Of a stretch of DNA of 14,996 bases, positions 14,727-14,996 are shown in pieces (the first letter of the stretch is position 1; every line of letters starts with the position of its first letter). The notes below the pieces were generated by a model, which had not been told where the DNA came from, did not search any database, and saw nothing but the letters and a program-made list of their open reading frames with translations. The DNA comes from Proteobacteria bacterium UBA1847. Lineage in GTDB: Bacteria > Pseudomonadota > Gammaproteobacteria > Steroidobacterales > Woeseiaceae. Both the position numbers and the translations under genes were made by a program. The DNA lies in NCBI GenBank assembly GCA_002338605.1, contig DDIP01000454.1, forward strand, positions 1-14,996. Reading direction: 5' to 3'.

Positions 14727-14996
14727 CAGCGATGTTCCGAGGTTTGTAGAGCCACCGTGCGACGACGTGGAGATTGCCGAACCGGAATGCCTCACTTAAC
14801 GCTTTGCCGGGGTCAAACGCTTCGGCAGCCATGCCCGACCCAAGCGACCTCCCGTCGATGATATTCGGTGCTTCGGTCTTTTCGTGCCCTGAACGTTCAC
14901 TATGTCGTGCCCTTCGGCTAGAGCATGTTCTATCAACGTCTTCTCGACGACATTCAGTACCTGACTGACTTTCTGGCCGGGCTTGCCAATGATCTC
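14716..14996 (-). pseudogene. Frameshifted HU/IHF-like DNA-binding protein (partial)
   Basis: The minus strand from the right edge reads, in one frame, GKPGQKVSQVLNVVEKTLIE then HALAEGHDIVNVQG, and that frame closes at 14796. A second frame, offset by one base (-1), carries NIIDG, then EAFDPGKALSEAFRFGNLHV, and ends at a TGA at 14716. Both parts look coding. Together they resemble an HU/IHF protein: the helix pair before the G..V...V.G turn, and the closing F.PGKAL.EA segment that is typical of the family's last helix. The frame change lies near 14875-14890, close to the run GAAAAG. It could be a decayed gene, a sequencing error or, less likely, a programmed slip. The N-terminus is beyond the window, and the HU assignment is my reading of motifs, not a search result. 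Confidence 0.4.

Overview
The window reads as part of an exosortase A (XrtA)/PEP-CTERM extracellular-matrix locus of a Gram-negative bacterium. Most likely it is an environmental gammaproteobacterium of medium-high GC, although the taxon is inferred from gene content and style and not proven. The signature families are a PrsT-type TPR lipoprotein (cut by the left edge), a PEP-CTERM protein, a FemAB-like protein of the XrtA-associated type, and the histidine kinase PrsK. Neither the exosortase XrtA nor the response regulator PrsR, the usual partner of PrsK, is in the window.

Layout from left to right. (1) 1-979, minus: prsT-like lipoprotein, open at the left edge. (2) 1184-1858, minus: a small secreted protein with a textbook PEP-CTERM tail, a strong intrinsic terminator after it, and upstream a sigma-54-like promoter with a perfect IHF consensus. 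(3) 2051-5809, minus: a giant secreted mosaic protein, three LamG-like/jelly-roll modules separated by six IPT/TIG modules, the first and last modules being an obvious internal duplication. (4) 6038-8778, plus: a translationally coupled pair, a GT-C (GT39-like) membrane glycosyltransferase and a flippase-like LPG-synthase-TM protein. (5) 13618 down to 8775, minus: a probable operon prsK, hexapeptide acyltransferase, lipoprotein alpha/beta hydrolase, FemAB-like protein, whose last stop overlaps the convergent stop of the flippase gene. (6) 13680-14996: a region of different character, with a perfect hairpin, a cluster of degenerate repeats resembling transposon-end binding sites, two very small ORFs with strong ribosome binding sites, and an apparently frameshifted HU/IHF-like gene entering from the right. 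This end looks like a mobile-element or prophage remnant abutting prsK.

Working model (inference): PrsK, with a PrsR encoded elsewhere, would switch on sigma-54 promoters for secreted matrix proteins. XrtA, also encoded elsewhere, would process the PEP-CTERM protein at the inner membrane. PrsT, the FemAB-like protein, the O-acetyltransferase-like enzyme, the lipase-like lipoprotein, the GT-C enzyme and the flippase-like protein would build, modify or export the associated exopolysaccharide or glycolipid. The giant TIG/LamG protein has no PEP-CTERM tail and may be a freely secreted, glycan-binding matrix component of the same system.
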